A program made the position numbers and the translations under genes. 16,892 nucleotides of DNA, from assembly GCA_037131955.1 (NCBI GenBank), contig JBAXQC010000062.1, positions 1 through 16,892 of the forward strand. The letters are read 5' to 3'. The stretch comes from CAIMMJ01 sp037131955 (GTDB lineage: Bacteria > Bacteroidota > Bacteroidia > UBA4408). Positions 1-8,330 of this stretch are shown here, piece by piece (position 1 is the stretch's first letter; the number at the start of each line of letters is the position of its first letter). Below the pieces are notes generated by a model that was not told where the DNA came from, made no database searches, and saw nothing but the letters and a program-made list of their open reading frames with translations.

Positions 1-300
1 GAAACCGAAAGAAACATTAAATTAGTAAAAGACATCAACAAAGCCGAAGAAATTAACGGTACAAAATACATAAGTATTGATGCTGTTTCTTTTGAAGAAG
101 TAAAAGACAAGGAAACAAAAGCAGAAGTTGTTACAAACATTTTTAAAGACCACGTAATAAAGGAGAAAAAATTTGCTGGTTTTGTAATTGATAGTTTGTA
201 TTCCTTTTTTATGTTGTTTGTAGTAATGGCAGGAATTGCCTCCATTATTCTTTTCATACTTTCTAAAAGACTATTGGTGATGATGAATGGAGTTGTTTAG
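1..300 (+). CDS. C-terminal end of a membrane transporter, probably POT-family peptide transporter (5' partial)
   Basis: Reading frame 1 is open from the first base and ends at TAG (298-300), giving the last 99 residues of a protein whose start lies outside the window. The visible part is a charged, lysine/glutamate-rich soluble stretch of about 60 residues. It is followed by one strongly hydrophobic segment (about residues 65-87, with FFMLFVVMAGIASIILFIL) and a short tail, SKRLLVMMNGV. A final transmembrane helix followed by a short basic/Met-Gly tail resembles the end of proton-dependent oligopeptide transporters (POT/PTR2 family, MFS fold) common in Bacteroidota. The charged stretch would then be a periplasmic or cytoplasmic loop. 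The family call rests on resemblance of the tail only; that this is the end of a polytopic membrane protein is more secure. The next gene starts 3 bases after its stop, so the two may be co-transcribed. Confidence 0.5.
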   Translation, partial: ETERNIKLVKDINKAEEINGTKYISIDAVSFEEVKDKETKAEVVTNIFKDHVIKEKKFAGFVIDSLYSFFMLFVVMAGIASIILFILSKRLLVMMNGVV

Positions 301-303
301 TTT

Positions 304-858
304 ATGTACACGATGAAAAAAGCAGTATTTTTTGTGGTATTTATGCTTAGTTGTTTGGCAGGTTTTACTCAGAAACCCCAAAAGATTAAATGGTTAACGG
401 TAAATGAAGCCCAACAAATGCAACAAAAAGAGCAGAAAAAAATATTTATTGATGTTTATACAGATTGGTGCGGTTGGTGCAAAAAAATGGATGCCAATAC
501 GTTTAATCATCCTGTAATTTCTAAACTTTTAACTAAATATTATCACTGTGTTAAATTGGATGCAGAGAATGGAGATACCATTTATTTTAGCAATCAAAAG
601 TTTTTTAAAATGGATACACAAAAAAGAACTCCAAACGAATTTGCTGTTAATTTATTGAATGGAAAAATGAGCTATCCTACCACTGTATATTTGGATGAGA
701 ATTTTCAATCTCTTGGCCCTATTCCCGGATATTTAGAGCCCCAGATGATGGAAAAAATTTTAATTTTTTTTGGCGAAAATCATTACAAAACAACCGAGTG
801 GAAAGTGTTTGAAAAAAATTTTAAAGGAGAAATAATTGTGGAGGAACATGGATACTAG
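304..858 (+). CDS. Exported thioredoxin-like protein with CGWC active site
   Basis: A 184-residue thioredoxin-fold protein. The N-terminus (MYTMKK, then a hydrophobic run ending near FTQ23) is a Sec signal peptide, so the protein should act in the periplasm. The active site WCGWCKKMD is at about residues 55-62 (C56 and C59). It is followed by the 'TF..P.V' helix pattern of the Thioredoxin_7/DUF255-like group and a cis-proline site SYPTTVYLD near residue 123. Expected chemistry is thiol-disulfide exchange; whether it reduces, oxidises or isomerises cannot be read from sequence. ATG at 304 has a GGAG about 10 bases upstream. An in-frame ATG at 313 would give a more canonical MKK start, and both keep the signal peptide. 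The 3' end overlaps the start of the next gene, so translation is probably coupled. It heads a run of T9SS cargo genes with regularly spaced cysteines, which may be its substrates (inference). Confidence 0.88.
   Translation: MYTMKKAVFFVVFMLSCLAGFTQKPQKIKWLTVNEAQQMQQKEQKKIFIDVYTDWCGWCKKMDANTFNHPVISKLLTKYYHCVKLDAENGDTIYFSNQKFFKMDTQKRTPNEFAVNLLNGKMSYPTTVYLDENFQSLGPIPGYLEPQMMEKILIFFGENHYKTTEWKVFEKNFKGEIIVEEHGY
838..846 (+). promoter_or_regulatory. Ribosome-binding site deciding the start of the first type A T9SS cargo gene
   Basis: GGAGG at 840-844 lies 3 bases before the ATG at 848 and is embedded in the 3' end of the thioredoxin-like gene. The reading frame is also open from a TTG at 836. That start would place GGAGA at 826-830 about 5 bases upstream. 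ATG at 848 is preferred because it gives a cleaner signal peptide beginning MDTRKSS. Bacteroidota often initiate without a strong Shine-Dalgarno site, so the evidence is only moderate. Confidence 0.35.
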
Positions 859-1873
859 AAAGAGTTCATTTTTTATCGCCATTTTCTTATGTGTATTTCA
901 ATCTTCCTTTTCTCAGGTGAATATTGAACTGAATGACTTTTTTAGACCTTGGAACAATTACAATTATTCTGTAGTGAATGATACCTTAAGCACTCCACAA
1001 ACTGGTTCTAATTGCAATTGGAATTTTAATGGTTTAAGCAGTAGTAATCAAGTTAATATAGACATTCAGCCCATAGATTGGTTTGACGATTCTATAAATT
1101 GGATACCCAATTCATACATCATCAACGAAGCCAACCAAAAAAGAACAATTGTAAATTTTTCGGATACTAATTTCAGCCATCAAGCTGTTATTTTTGGCGA
1201 AAAACTTTATAGGTTTAATGCACCCGAAGTTCAATTTAATTTGCCATTTAATTATGGAGAAACTTATAATAGCAGCTCAAAAGCGATTTTCCAAAGAGAC
1301 ACTTCTGTATTATTTGGTTTAGTAGATTCTGCAAGAAATGTTTTAACAAGAAATAGAATTTGCCAAACTGTTGGCTATGGAAACATTCAAATTTTTAACC
1401 AAACATACGCAGGAATGTTGTGCAAAGAAACCATTTATTCTTTTGACACCCTACAATACAGAAATACACTTTTAGGTTGGTTCACAAGTTTAGTAAGCCC
1501 AACTGTTGACACAACTATTGTTTACACGTGGTATGCAAAAAATGTAGGAGCAGAAGTTGCAAAGCTTACCTTAGGTGCAAACAACTTTAAAGAATACCGT
1601 GTATTAAAAAATCCGCCGATAGTTTCTTCGGTAAAAGAATTTTTAAGTGATGTAAACCTTTTTCCAAATCCTTTCGTTAGTGAGATTAGGATAGCATGCT
1701 CAGAAAAAATTGAAAGAATTTCTGTAGTTAACTTGCAAGGAAAAATGGTACATCAGCAAAATGAAGGTTCAAACAATTCATCAATTGATTTAAACGAATG
1801 TGAGAAAGGTGTTTATTTGCTTGAAATTACAACTACTAAAAACAAAACAATAAAAAAGATAATAAAAAAATAA
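848..1873 (+). CDS. Secreted protein with T9SS type A C-terminal sorting domain
   Basis: A 341-residue exported protein when started at ATG 848. A TTG at 836 would add four residues. Residues 1-23 (MDTRKSSFFIAIFLCVFQSS, then FSQ) form a Sec signal peptide with a probable cut after FSQ. Residues from about 260 to the end match the type A T9SS sorting domain. It has a LFPNPF motif, then short beta strands 'IRIACSEKIERISVVNLQGK', then NECEKGVYLLEI, and a lysine-rich end. Such domains direct passage through the outer membrane and are normally removed by the PorU sortase with attachment to A-LPS. The central part (about 24-255) is rich in Asn, Tyr, Phe and Thr, with repeated beta-strand-like patches, and I do not recognise it. 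It sits between the thioredoxin-like gene (11-base overlap) and another type A cargo gene (3-base gap), clearly one transcription unit. Confidence 0.87.
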   Translation: MDTRKSSFFIAIFLCVFQSSFSQVNIELNDFFRPWNNYNYSVVNDTLSTPQTGSNCNWNFNGLSSSNQVNIDIQPIDWFDDSINWIPNSYIINEANQKRTIVNFSDTNFSHQAVIFGEKLYRFNAPEVQFNLPFNYGETYNSSSKAIFQRDTSVLFGLVDSARNVLTRNRICQTVGYGNIQIFNQTYAGMLCKETIYSFDTLQYRNTLLGWFTSLVSPTVDTTIVYTWYAKNVGAEVAKLTLGANNFKEYRVLKNPPIVSSVKEFLSDVNLFPNPFVSEIRIACSEKIERISVVNLQGKMVHQQNEGSNNSSIDLNECEKGVYLLEITTTKNKTIKKIIKK

Positions 1874-1876
1874 ACT

Positions 1877-2797
1877 ATGAAAAAAATCTACATTTTAAGT
1901 CTATTAATTTTAGCAACTGTAAACGTTGGCTTTGCTCAAACACCACAGAATAATTTGATAAGTTGGGACATGGAAACCTGGCTTACTAATTTAGGTGCAT
2001 CAAATCCCAAAGGTTGGATTAGTGCCAATATTCTTGTGGCTGGAACAGTTGTAAAATCTCCAGGAATAAACGGAACAGATACCTGTGCTAAAATTACTAC
2101 TAAATATTCTCCAGGTTTATCAACTCAAACAGGAGGGGCTGTGCCTGATACCAGCGGGTTTATGTTCACAGGAACACTATCATTGTTTCCTCAAGGAGTT
2201 AGACAAGGTTTCCCTTACTCAGACAGACCAGAATATATTCAGTTTTATTCAAAATATACACCGGTTGCAAATGATACGGCTTTTGTTTCTGTGTTTCTAT
2301 TTAAACGGAATGCTGGAGCAAGTCAAAGAGATACCATTGCAACTGCCTATTACAAAGAATTTGAAACAAGTTCTGCTTTTAGTTTTCATACATTAAACTT
2401 AAACTACAAAACTCCTTTAATTCCAGCAAATCCTGCAACAGATAGCTTATTAATTATCGTTGGAAGTAGCCAAAGAACCAACGCAAAAATTGGTAGCACT
2501 TTTTATATTGACGGAGTTGACGACAACTGGACAGGAATAAGCAAAAAATTTAATAACTCGTCTGATTTTATTAGTCCAAATCCGGCAACAACACATTTTA
2601 CTTGGAACAATTTGGCCAAAGGAGTTTCTAGGATTGAATTGTACGATATCTCAGGAAAATTAGTGTTTACGGAGAACATTCAAAAAGACATTGTTTCAAT
2701 TTCTACGGCTCAACTAAAAAATGGTGTTTATTTTGCAAAAGCATACACATTAAATTCTGAACTAGTAAGCCTCAAAAAAGTAATTGTTTCGAAATAG
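1877..2797 (+). CDS. Secreted T9SS type A cargo with an N-terminal carbohydrate-binding-like beta-sandwich
   Basis: A 306-residue protein. The signal peptide is at 1-20 (MKKIYILSLLILATVNVGFA, then Q). Residues about 25-218 open with 'ISWDMETWLTNLGASNPKGW' and later carry a 'GFPYSDRPEYIQFYSKYTPV' patch and FYIDGVDD. This pattern is seen in Bacteroidota jelly-roll modules resembling PCMD or carbohydrate-binding domains: a W-x-x-W/GW start, an 'RPxYxxFYxKYxP' strand and a final I-D strand. The last 75 residues (from about 232) form a type A T9SS sorting domain with ISPNPATTHFTW, ELYDISGKLVF and LKNGVYFAKA. Expected fate is transport through the outer membrane and anchoring or release. A sugar ligand is inference from fold resemblance only. 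It starts 3 bases after the upstream stop and is followed after 67 bases by the first type B cargo gene, so it belongs to the same run. Confidence 0.87.
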   Translation: MKKIYILSLLILATVNVGFAQTPQNNLISWDMETWLTNLGASNPKGWISANILVAGTVVKSPGINGTDTCAKITTKYSPGLSTQTGGAVPDTSGFMFTGTLSLFPQGVRQGFPYSDRPEYIQFYSKYTPVANDTAFVSVFLFKRNAGASQRDTIATAYYKEFETSSAFSFHTLNLNYKTPLIPANPATDSLLIIVGSSQRTNAKIGSTFYIDGVDDNWTGISKKFNNSSDFISPNPATTHFTWNNLAKGVSRIELYDISGKLVFTENIQKDIVSISTAQLKNGVYFAKAYTLNSELVSLKKVIVSK

Positions 2798-2864
2798 TTT
2801 TTTATTTTTCAAAAAGCAGTACCTTTATACAGTTATTTTTCAATTAATTACAAATATTACAACG

Positions 2865-5864
2865 ATGAAAAAAATTAACAGAATTCTATTGGTTATAGCA
2901 TGTTTTGCTGCGTTCTCCAATAGCACTAAATCTCAGGTTGTAGATGATACTTTTACTCCTGCACAGCTTGTTCAGCAAGTGTTTTTAGGGCAAGGCGTAA
3001 ACGTTTTTAACATTACCTTTCAAGGAGATTCTTTGCAGCAATTGGGTAAATTTACCGGGTTTGGCTCAACAGGAATAGATAGTGGAATAGTTATTTCTAC
3101 AGGTAGAGCACTTGATATTGCACAGCCTGGTGGTGCTCAAGCCTCAACTCCTGTTCAAACAGCCAATTCAGTCCCTTTTGATCAAGACATGCTAACCTTG
3201 CTCAATTCAAACCCAAACAGTTCAACTGCTACTGCAAATGATGGTGCAATTTTAGAGTTTGACTTTATTCCATTGGGAGATTCTGTAAGATTTGATTATA
3301 TTTTTGGCTCTGAAGAATATCCGGAGTTTGTATGTTCTTTTAACGATGCATTTGGAATGTTTTTAAGTGGGCCAGGAATAACAGGACCTTATTCTAATGG
3401 TGCAAGAAATATTGCACTTATCCCCGGAACAACAGACGATGTATCTATTTATAATTTAAACGGAACAAACTCTACAGGAACTTGTGCTTGGATTGGTAAC
3501 AACAGTAATTTGTATGTAGACAATGCAGGAGGTGCTGATTTGGTTTATGATGGCCATACAGTAGTTTTAAGAGCAGAAGCACAAGTAATTTGCGGCCAAA
3601 CTTATCATTTAAAAATAGCCATAGCCGATGCCGGAGATAGAGCTTACGACAGTGGAGTTTTGTTAAAAGCCAGAAGTTTGGTTTCTAACCAAATTTCCTT
3701 AGAAGCACTTTCTCCAGGAGGAGATAGCACCTTAGTAGAAGGCTGTGCTGCTGGTGCCTTTAAATTCTTTAGACCGGGATTATTAACAGATACATTAGAG
3801 GTTGCTGTTACATATACAGGAACATCTACCAACGGTGTAGATTTTTCTTTACTGCCTGATACCATTGTTTTTTTACCAGATTCTAATACAGTATTTATAC
3901 CGGTTGCTCCAATTGCAGATGGAATTTTAGAAGGAATAGAAACCATTACAGCCACAATTATTCAAGAAACATGCGATGGAACAACTTTTAATACCATTTC
4001 TCAAACATTTTATATTGTTCCTCCAGAGCCAATTACTGTAACTGTTCAAGATTTATTGTTGTGCCCGGGACAAGGCGGAACTCTTACAGCTACCACAACA
4101 GGGGGCTTTTTTCCAATTACCTATTTGTGGAACACAGGACAAACAACACAAACAATAAACGTTGCTCCAACAGGCAATCAAGATTTTTGGGTTACAGTTT
4201 CTGACGGTTGCACCAACACAACCGATACTGATACTGCTTCTGTAATTTTTGGAGAAATAATTCCTGTTTTTGTAACTGCTACACTTACCACTGTGCCCGA
4301 AGCATGCGGTTCTAGTGAGATTACTTTTAGTATAATTACCCCGCAATCTACTCCATATACTTTTCCAATTACCATTGGCGGAAATGCTACAAATGGAGTA
4401 GATTATTCGTCCTTCCCAACAACCTTAACTTTTCCACCAAACACAACAAGTTTAACTATTACGCTTCAGGTTACACCAGATAACTTGCCAGAAGGAAACG
4501 AAACTGTTTCTATTTTTGTAAATCTTTTTAGTTCTTGCTTAAACTCAACAGAAGGCGTAGTTATTACACTTCAAGAAAATCCTTCTAATTTGGCAGTAAC
4601 AATAAATCAAACAGGTTCACAAACTTGCCCTGGTGATGAAGTTACATTAAATGCAGTAGGAACTGGGGGTACAGGAAACTTTGTTTTCTCTTGGAGCAAT
4701 GAGCCTGCAAATACAACTAATTCAACACTTGTTTCACCATTAACTACAACAACCTACACAGTTACTATCATTGATTCCATTTGTGGTTTTCCTATAACTC
4801 AAAACGCTCAATTCACTGTTGTTCCGCCAACTATTGCTGACGTAGTAATATCTAATATTTCTAATTACGACTCTTTAAATTGCCCAGGAGCAATTATTAC
4901 AAAAATTGTTTCTGCCACCCAAGGTTCAAATAATAATTTTACTTATTTGTGGCAATCTATAGGCACACCAAACGATACATTAAGTTTAAACGATACACTT
5001 GTTTTTACTGCTAACGAATCATTTAATTATTTTGTTGTTGCCACTGGAATCTGTGGGAAATCCGACACCACTTTTTTTGAAATAATTGTTCCAAATCATG
5101 CTCCTTTAACAGTAGATTTAGGTCCTGACAGAACTGTTAGGTGTATTGGTGACATAACTTCAACTATAGCCACAACTTCTGGAGGCGCTCCGGGTTTAAA
5201 ATTTATATGGAACAATCAACAACCAGCTGTTTATGCATATCAATTTAGTTTACCAATAAATTTTACTCAAGATGTAGTTGTTGTTGCAACTGATACTTGC
5301 TTTAGAACAGCAACAGATACCATTAATTACAGTATCCCAACTTATGCACAACTTAGCTTAGTAACAGGAGCTGATACATCCGCCTGCCCTAACAACAGAG
5401 CTCCATTGTCTGTAATAGCATCATTTGGCGAAGGGACGTATACTTATGTTTGGACAGCTTTAAACGGAACAGACCCTATCAGTAGCCCATTTACTGACAC
5501 ATGTTCTGTTATAGTTTCAGCAGCACACGACTATTTGATTAAAGTAACTGATTTTTGTGGATCAGAAGTAAGAGATACAGTTAAGCTTAGTGTTAGAGAT
5601 TGTAACATTGAGATACCAAATATATTTACTCCAAATGGAGATGGCGTAAACAACAAGTTTAAAATAATTGGCTTAAATGAATACCCAAACAACAAAGTAA
5701 TTATCTTTGACCGTTGGGGTAAAAAAGTAAAAGAAGTAACAAACTACAACGATGAAAATGCTTGGGACGGCTCAGATGCAGATACCGGTACTTATTTTTA
5801 TGTGGTGTTATTTGATCAAGAAGGAATAGAACCTAAAAATGGAACAGTTCAACTTTTGAGATAA
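2865..5864 (+). CDS. Large T9SS type B cargo: choice-of-anchor L, Calx-beta-like and Ig-like domains
   Basis: A 999-residue surface or secreted protein. The frame is open from 2784, but ATG 2865 gives the proper signal peptide (MKKINRILLVIACFAAFSNS, mature from about Q24). Domains: choice-of-anchor L-like region (about 28-270, with GFGSTGIDSGIVISTG, FDYIFGSEEYPEF and a 'GYHTVVLRAEA'-type strand). Two Calx-beta-like units follow (about 275-385 and 465-572), each with T/ATNGVDFS...F.P and D..LEG.ET. Between and after them are Ig/SprB-like units with PG..TL/VTLNA openings (about 386-460, 574-655, 658-742). Two more Ig-like units lie at 746-912. The type B 'gliding motility-associated' sorting domain is at 914-999 (NIFTPNGDGVNNKF, IIFDRWGKKV, AWDG, GTYFYVV). 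Likely an adhesin or extracellular structural protein; calcium binding by the Calx-beta-like units is possible. The C-terminal 250 residues resemble those of the next gene, which starts 71 bases downstream behind a terminator-like hairpin. Confidence 0.9.
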   Translation: MKKINRILLVIACFAAFSNSTKSQVVDDTFTPAQLVQQVFLGQGVNVFNITFQGDSLQQLGKFTGFGSTGIDSGIVISTGRALDIAQPGGAQASTPVQTANSVPFDQDMLTLLNSNPNSSTATANDGAILEFDFIPLGDSVRFDYIFGSEEYPEFVCSFNDAFGMFLSGPGITGPYSNGARNIALIPGTTDDVSIYNLNGTNSTGTCAWIGNNSNLYVDNAGGADLVYDGHTVVLRAEAQVICGQTYHLKIAIADAGDRAYDSGVLLKARSLVSNQISLEALSPGGDSTLVEGCAAGAFKFFRPGLLTDTLEVAVTYTGTSTNGVDFSLLPDTIVFLPDSNTVFIPVAPIADGILEGIETITATIIQETCDGTTFNTISQTFYIVPPEPITVTVQDLLLCPGQGGTLTATTTGGFFPITYLWNTGQTTQTINVAPTGNQDFWVTVSDGCTNTTDTDTASVIFGEIIPVFVTATLTTVPEACGSSEITFSIITPQSTPYTFPITIGGNATNGVDYSSFPTTLTFPPNTTSLTITLQVTPDNLPEGNETVSIFVNLFSSCLNSTEGVVITLQENPSNLAVTINQTGSQTCPGDEVTLNAVGTGGTGNFVFSWSNEPANTTNSTLVSPLTTTTYTVTIIDSICGFPITQNAQFTVVPPTIADVVISNISNYDSLNCPGAIITKIVSATQGSNNNFTYLWQSIGTPNDTLSLNDTLVFTANESFNYFVVATGICGKSDTTFFEIIVPNHAPLTVDLGPDRTVRCIGDITSTIATTSGGAPGLKFIWNNQQPAVYAYQFSLPINFTQDVVVVATDTCFRTATDTINYSIPTYAQLSLVTGADTSACPNNRAPLSVIASFGEGTYTYVWTALNGTDPISSPFTDTCSVIVSAAHDYLIKVTDFCGSEVRDTVKLSVRDCNIEIPNIFTPNGDGVNNKFKIIGLNEYPNNKVIIFDRWGKKVKEVTNYNDENAWDGSDADTGTYFYVVLFDQEGIEPKNGTVQLLR

Positions 5865-5908
5865 ATTTTAGCTAATACGATAATTCTTAAAAATATTTAA
5901 TACTTTAG

Positions 5909-5935
5909 GGGATTGATTTATCAATCCCTTTTTTT
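5909..5935 (+). terminator. Intrinsic-terminator hairpin abutting the next start codon
   Basis: GGGATTGA at 5909-5916 pairs perfectly with TCAATCCC at 5921-5928, giving an 8-bp stem with loop TTTA (5917-5920). Seven T residues follow at 5929-5935, and the ATG of the 794-residue adhesin begins at 5936. This is a textbook rho-independent terminator shape for the upstream 999-residue protein gene. Its position is unusual because the U-tract ends exactly at the next start codon, so the hairpin occupies where a ribosome-binding site would be. It could separate or attenuate transcription of the two downstream genes, or regulate their translation. Formation is predicted by eye only. Confidence 0.75.
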
Positions 5936-8320
5936 ATGAAAAAAATAGTTACGCTTTTATTTTTAATTTTAGTACTAAATTCCCCAAAGTTATTTGCTTC
6001 TCATATCATTGGAGGAGAAATGAACTATAAATATTTAGGTAATGACTTGTATAAAATAACTCTAAAAGTTTACAGAGATTGTAGTTCTTCTACTGGTTTT
6101 GACGACCCAGCAAAGATTGGAATTTATGAAAATGGAACTCTAATTGTTCAATTAAATTCTTTTATTTTTGAGCAAGGTACTGTTAATCCACCAGAATTGC
6201 CATCTTGCGTACAAATTCCAACAAATATTTGCGTAGAAAGAGCTGTATACATAGAAGAGGTTAGTTTACCGCCTTCACTATTTGGCTATGATATTATGTA
6301 CCAAAGATGTTGCAGAAACAGTTCAATTGCAAATATTGTATCTCCAGGAGCTGTTGGAGCCACTTATTACGCCAAAATTCCACGTGCAAGCGTTGCCAAC
6401 CCAAACAGTAATCCAAGTTTTAACGAATTGCCACCTATTTTTTTATGCATAAATACTCCATTTGTTTATGACCACTCCGCTATAGATTCTGATGGTGATT
6501 CTTTAGTTTATAATTTATGCACACCATACGTTGGTGGAGACCAGTTTACTCCTAGCCCGGATCCATTGCCACCACCTTACGGAAATGTTGAATGGGCAGG
6601 AGGATTTGATCAGGTTAATCAATTGCCAAGTGCAATTGGTTTGAATTTAAATATTGAAAATGGCCAACTTACTGCCAATCCTAACGCTTTAGGTCAGTAC
6701 GTTATTGGAATCTGTGTTTCGGAGTACCGCAATGGAGTATTATTGGGCGAAACAAAGCGAGATTTTCAGTTTAATGTTATTCAATGCCAAAATTCTGTTG
6801 CAGCAATTGCAGAATTTGGAGCAGAAGATTTATGTATTGGAAATACAGTTTCGTTTTCCAATGCAAGTTCAAACTCAACCAGTGTTTTCTGGGATTTTGG
6901 TGTTATTGGAATAGATTCAGATACTTCAATTGTTGATAATCCAACTTATGTTTTCCCGGATACAGGATATTATGATGTTACCTTAATTGCAATAAATGGA
7001 GCAACCGATTGTTCTGATACTGCAACTGCCACCTATCACGTATTGCCTTTGCTAGCACCACAAGTTGATACTGTTTCTGACCAATGTTTTGACGGAAATG
7101 TATTTGACTTTAATTTAGGAGGAGCATTTGATGCAACAAATGCAACTATCAATTGGACTTTTGGTAATAGTGCTAATATAACAACTGCAAGTGCAGTAAA
7201 TCCTCCGTTAATTGTTTATTCTCAAACGGGCCAACAACAGGTATCGGTTACTGTTGAGCAATTTGGCTGCACAAGAACAAGTACTCAAACTTTTAATCTG
7301 TTTGCCAGCCCTGTTTCGATAATTAATTATAATTCTCAGTTATGTGGAGGGTTAAATTCAACATTTGGAAACTTAAGCACCGGTGCTCAAACTTATTTTT
7401 GGGATTTTGGTGTTTCCGGAATTCAATCTGATACTTCCAATTTAGTTAGTCCAAATTATCAATATCCTGACTCTGGTGAATATCAAGTTTCATTAATTTC
7501 TTATTCCGCCGAAGGCTGCACAGACACTGCAACCGTTACTGCCATTGTATCTTCTTTTTCACCCCTAACAGCAAGCATAACACAAGATAAAAATGTTTTG
7601 TGTGCAGGCGATACGGTGCAAGTGGCAGTGTATGCAAGTGGAGGAGGCCCGGGAAAAAAATGGTCTATTGATGGTGTAAATTTTGGAACACCAAATTTCT
7701 ATTCTTTTGTAATTACTAACCAAACAGAAGTTATTGTAACGGTAAAAGATACTTGCAATGCAGTAGTAAGAGATACTTCTGTTTTTAGAACAAATGTATA
7801 CAGCGCTGTAGTTGCAAATGCTCATGAAGACACAACGGTTTGTTACGGACGAAGAGTAAGTGTTAAATCAACTGCCATTGGAGGAACCGGACAATTTTCT
7901 TATGTATGGACAAGTATTAGCGGCACCGATCAATTGCAAAATGCAAACAGCGACACCACTTCCTTAACTGCTACGGTGGCAAATACATTTGTTGTAACAG
8001 CAAAAGACCAATGTGGAACAGAGGCCAGCGATACGGTTGATGTAAAAATAAAATTATGTGAAGTGGAAGTTCCTAATATATTTACACCTAATGGCGATGC
8101 TACCAATAATAAGTTTGTGATAAAGGGGATATCTGATTTCCCAAATACTTTAGTTCAAATTTTTGACCGTTGGGGAAACAAAGTTTATGAAACTGCAAAC
8201 TACAATGATGAAAAAGCTTGGGATGGCGAAGGAAGTGATTCTGGAACTTATTTCTATTTAGTAAATTTTAGCGTTGCAGATAAAAGCTTATTGAAAGGCA
8301 CAGTGCAATTGTTGAGGTAA
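5936..8320 (+). CDS. T9SS type B cargo with Cys-rich N-domain, PKD repeats and Ig-like repeats
   Basis: A 794-residue exported protein. The signal peptide is at 1-21 (MKKIVTLLFLILVLNSPKLF, then AS). Residues 22-284 form an N-terminal domain beginning SHIIGGEMNYKYLG. It has nine cysteines (49, 91, 99, 125, 126, 171, 195, 260, 284) and an acidic 'DHSAIDSDGDS' patch near 179-189 that looks like a metal-binding cadherin-type loop. Three PKD units follow (about 298-370, 382-455, 468-538), each with a W-D/T-FG core and a cysteine near each end. Two Ig-like units lie at about 542-707, and the type B sorting domain at 709-794 has NIFTPNGDATNNKF, QIFDRWGNKV and AWDGEG. The N-terminal part matches the downstream paralogue and the C-terminal part the upstream neighbour, so the gene looks mosaic. 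Function is probably adhesion or an extracellular scaffold; the exact ligand is unknown. No ribosome-binding site is visible, because a hairpin fills that space. The next gene starts 10 bases later. Confidence 0.9.
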   Translation: MKKIVTLLFLILVLNSPKLFASHIIGGEMNYKYLGNDLYKITLKVYRDCSSSTGFDDPAKIGIYENGTLIVQLNSFIFEQGTVNPPELPSCVQIPTNICVERAVYIEEVSLPPSLFGYDIMYQRCCRNSSIANIVSPGAVGATYYAKIPRASVANPNSNPSFNELPPIFLCINTPFVYDHSAIDSDGDSLVYNLCTPYVGGDQFTPSPDPLPPPYGNVEWAGGFDQVNQLPSAIGLNLNIENGQLTANPNALGQYVIGICVSEYRNGVLLGETKRDFQFNVIQCQNSVAAIAEFGAEDLCIGNTVSFSNASSNSTSVFWDFGVIGIDSDTSIVDNPTYVFPDTGYYDVTLIAINGATDCSDTATATYHVLPLLAPQVDTVSDQCFDGNVFDFNLGGAFDATNATINWTFGNSANITTASAVNPPLIVYSQTGQQQVSVTVEQFGCTRTSTQTFNLFASPVSIINYNSQLCGGLNSTFGNLSTGAQTYFWDFGVSGIQSDTSNLVSPNYQYPDSGEYQVSLISYSAEGCTDTATVTAIVSSFSPLTASITQDKNVLCAGDTVQVAVYASGGGPGKKWSIDGVNFGTPNFYSFVITNQTEVIVTVKDTCNAVVRDTSVFRTNVYSAVVANAHEDTTVCYGRRVSVKSTAIGGTGQFSYVWTSISGTDQLQNANSDTTSLTATVANTFVVTAKDQCGTEASDTVDVKIKLCEVEVPNIFTPNGDATNNKFVIKGISDFPNTLVQIFDRWGNKVYETANYNDEKAWDGEGSDSGTYFYLVNFSVADKSLLKGTVQLLR

Positions 8321-8330
8321 AATTTCGACA

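Noticed and set aside
2784..2864. A 27-residue N-terminal extension of the 999-residue adhesin from 2784.
   Set aside because: It would overlap the previous gene and place the evident MKK signal peptide inside the protein. ATG 2865 is the natural start.
4053..4375. Antisense reading frames within the adhesin genes (for example 3644-3955, 4053-4346, 7565-7825).
   Set aside because: They mirror Thr/Val-rich codon patterns of the real genes. They show no recognisable domain and lie wholly inside strongly supported genes.
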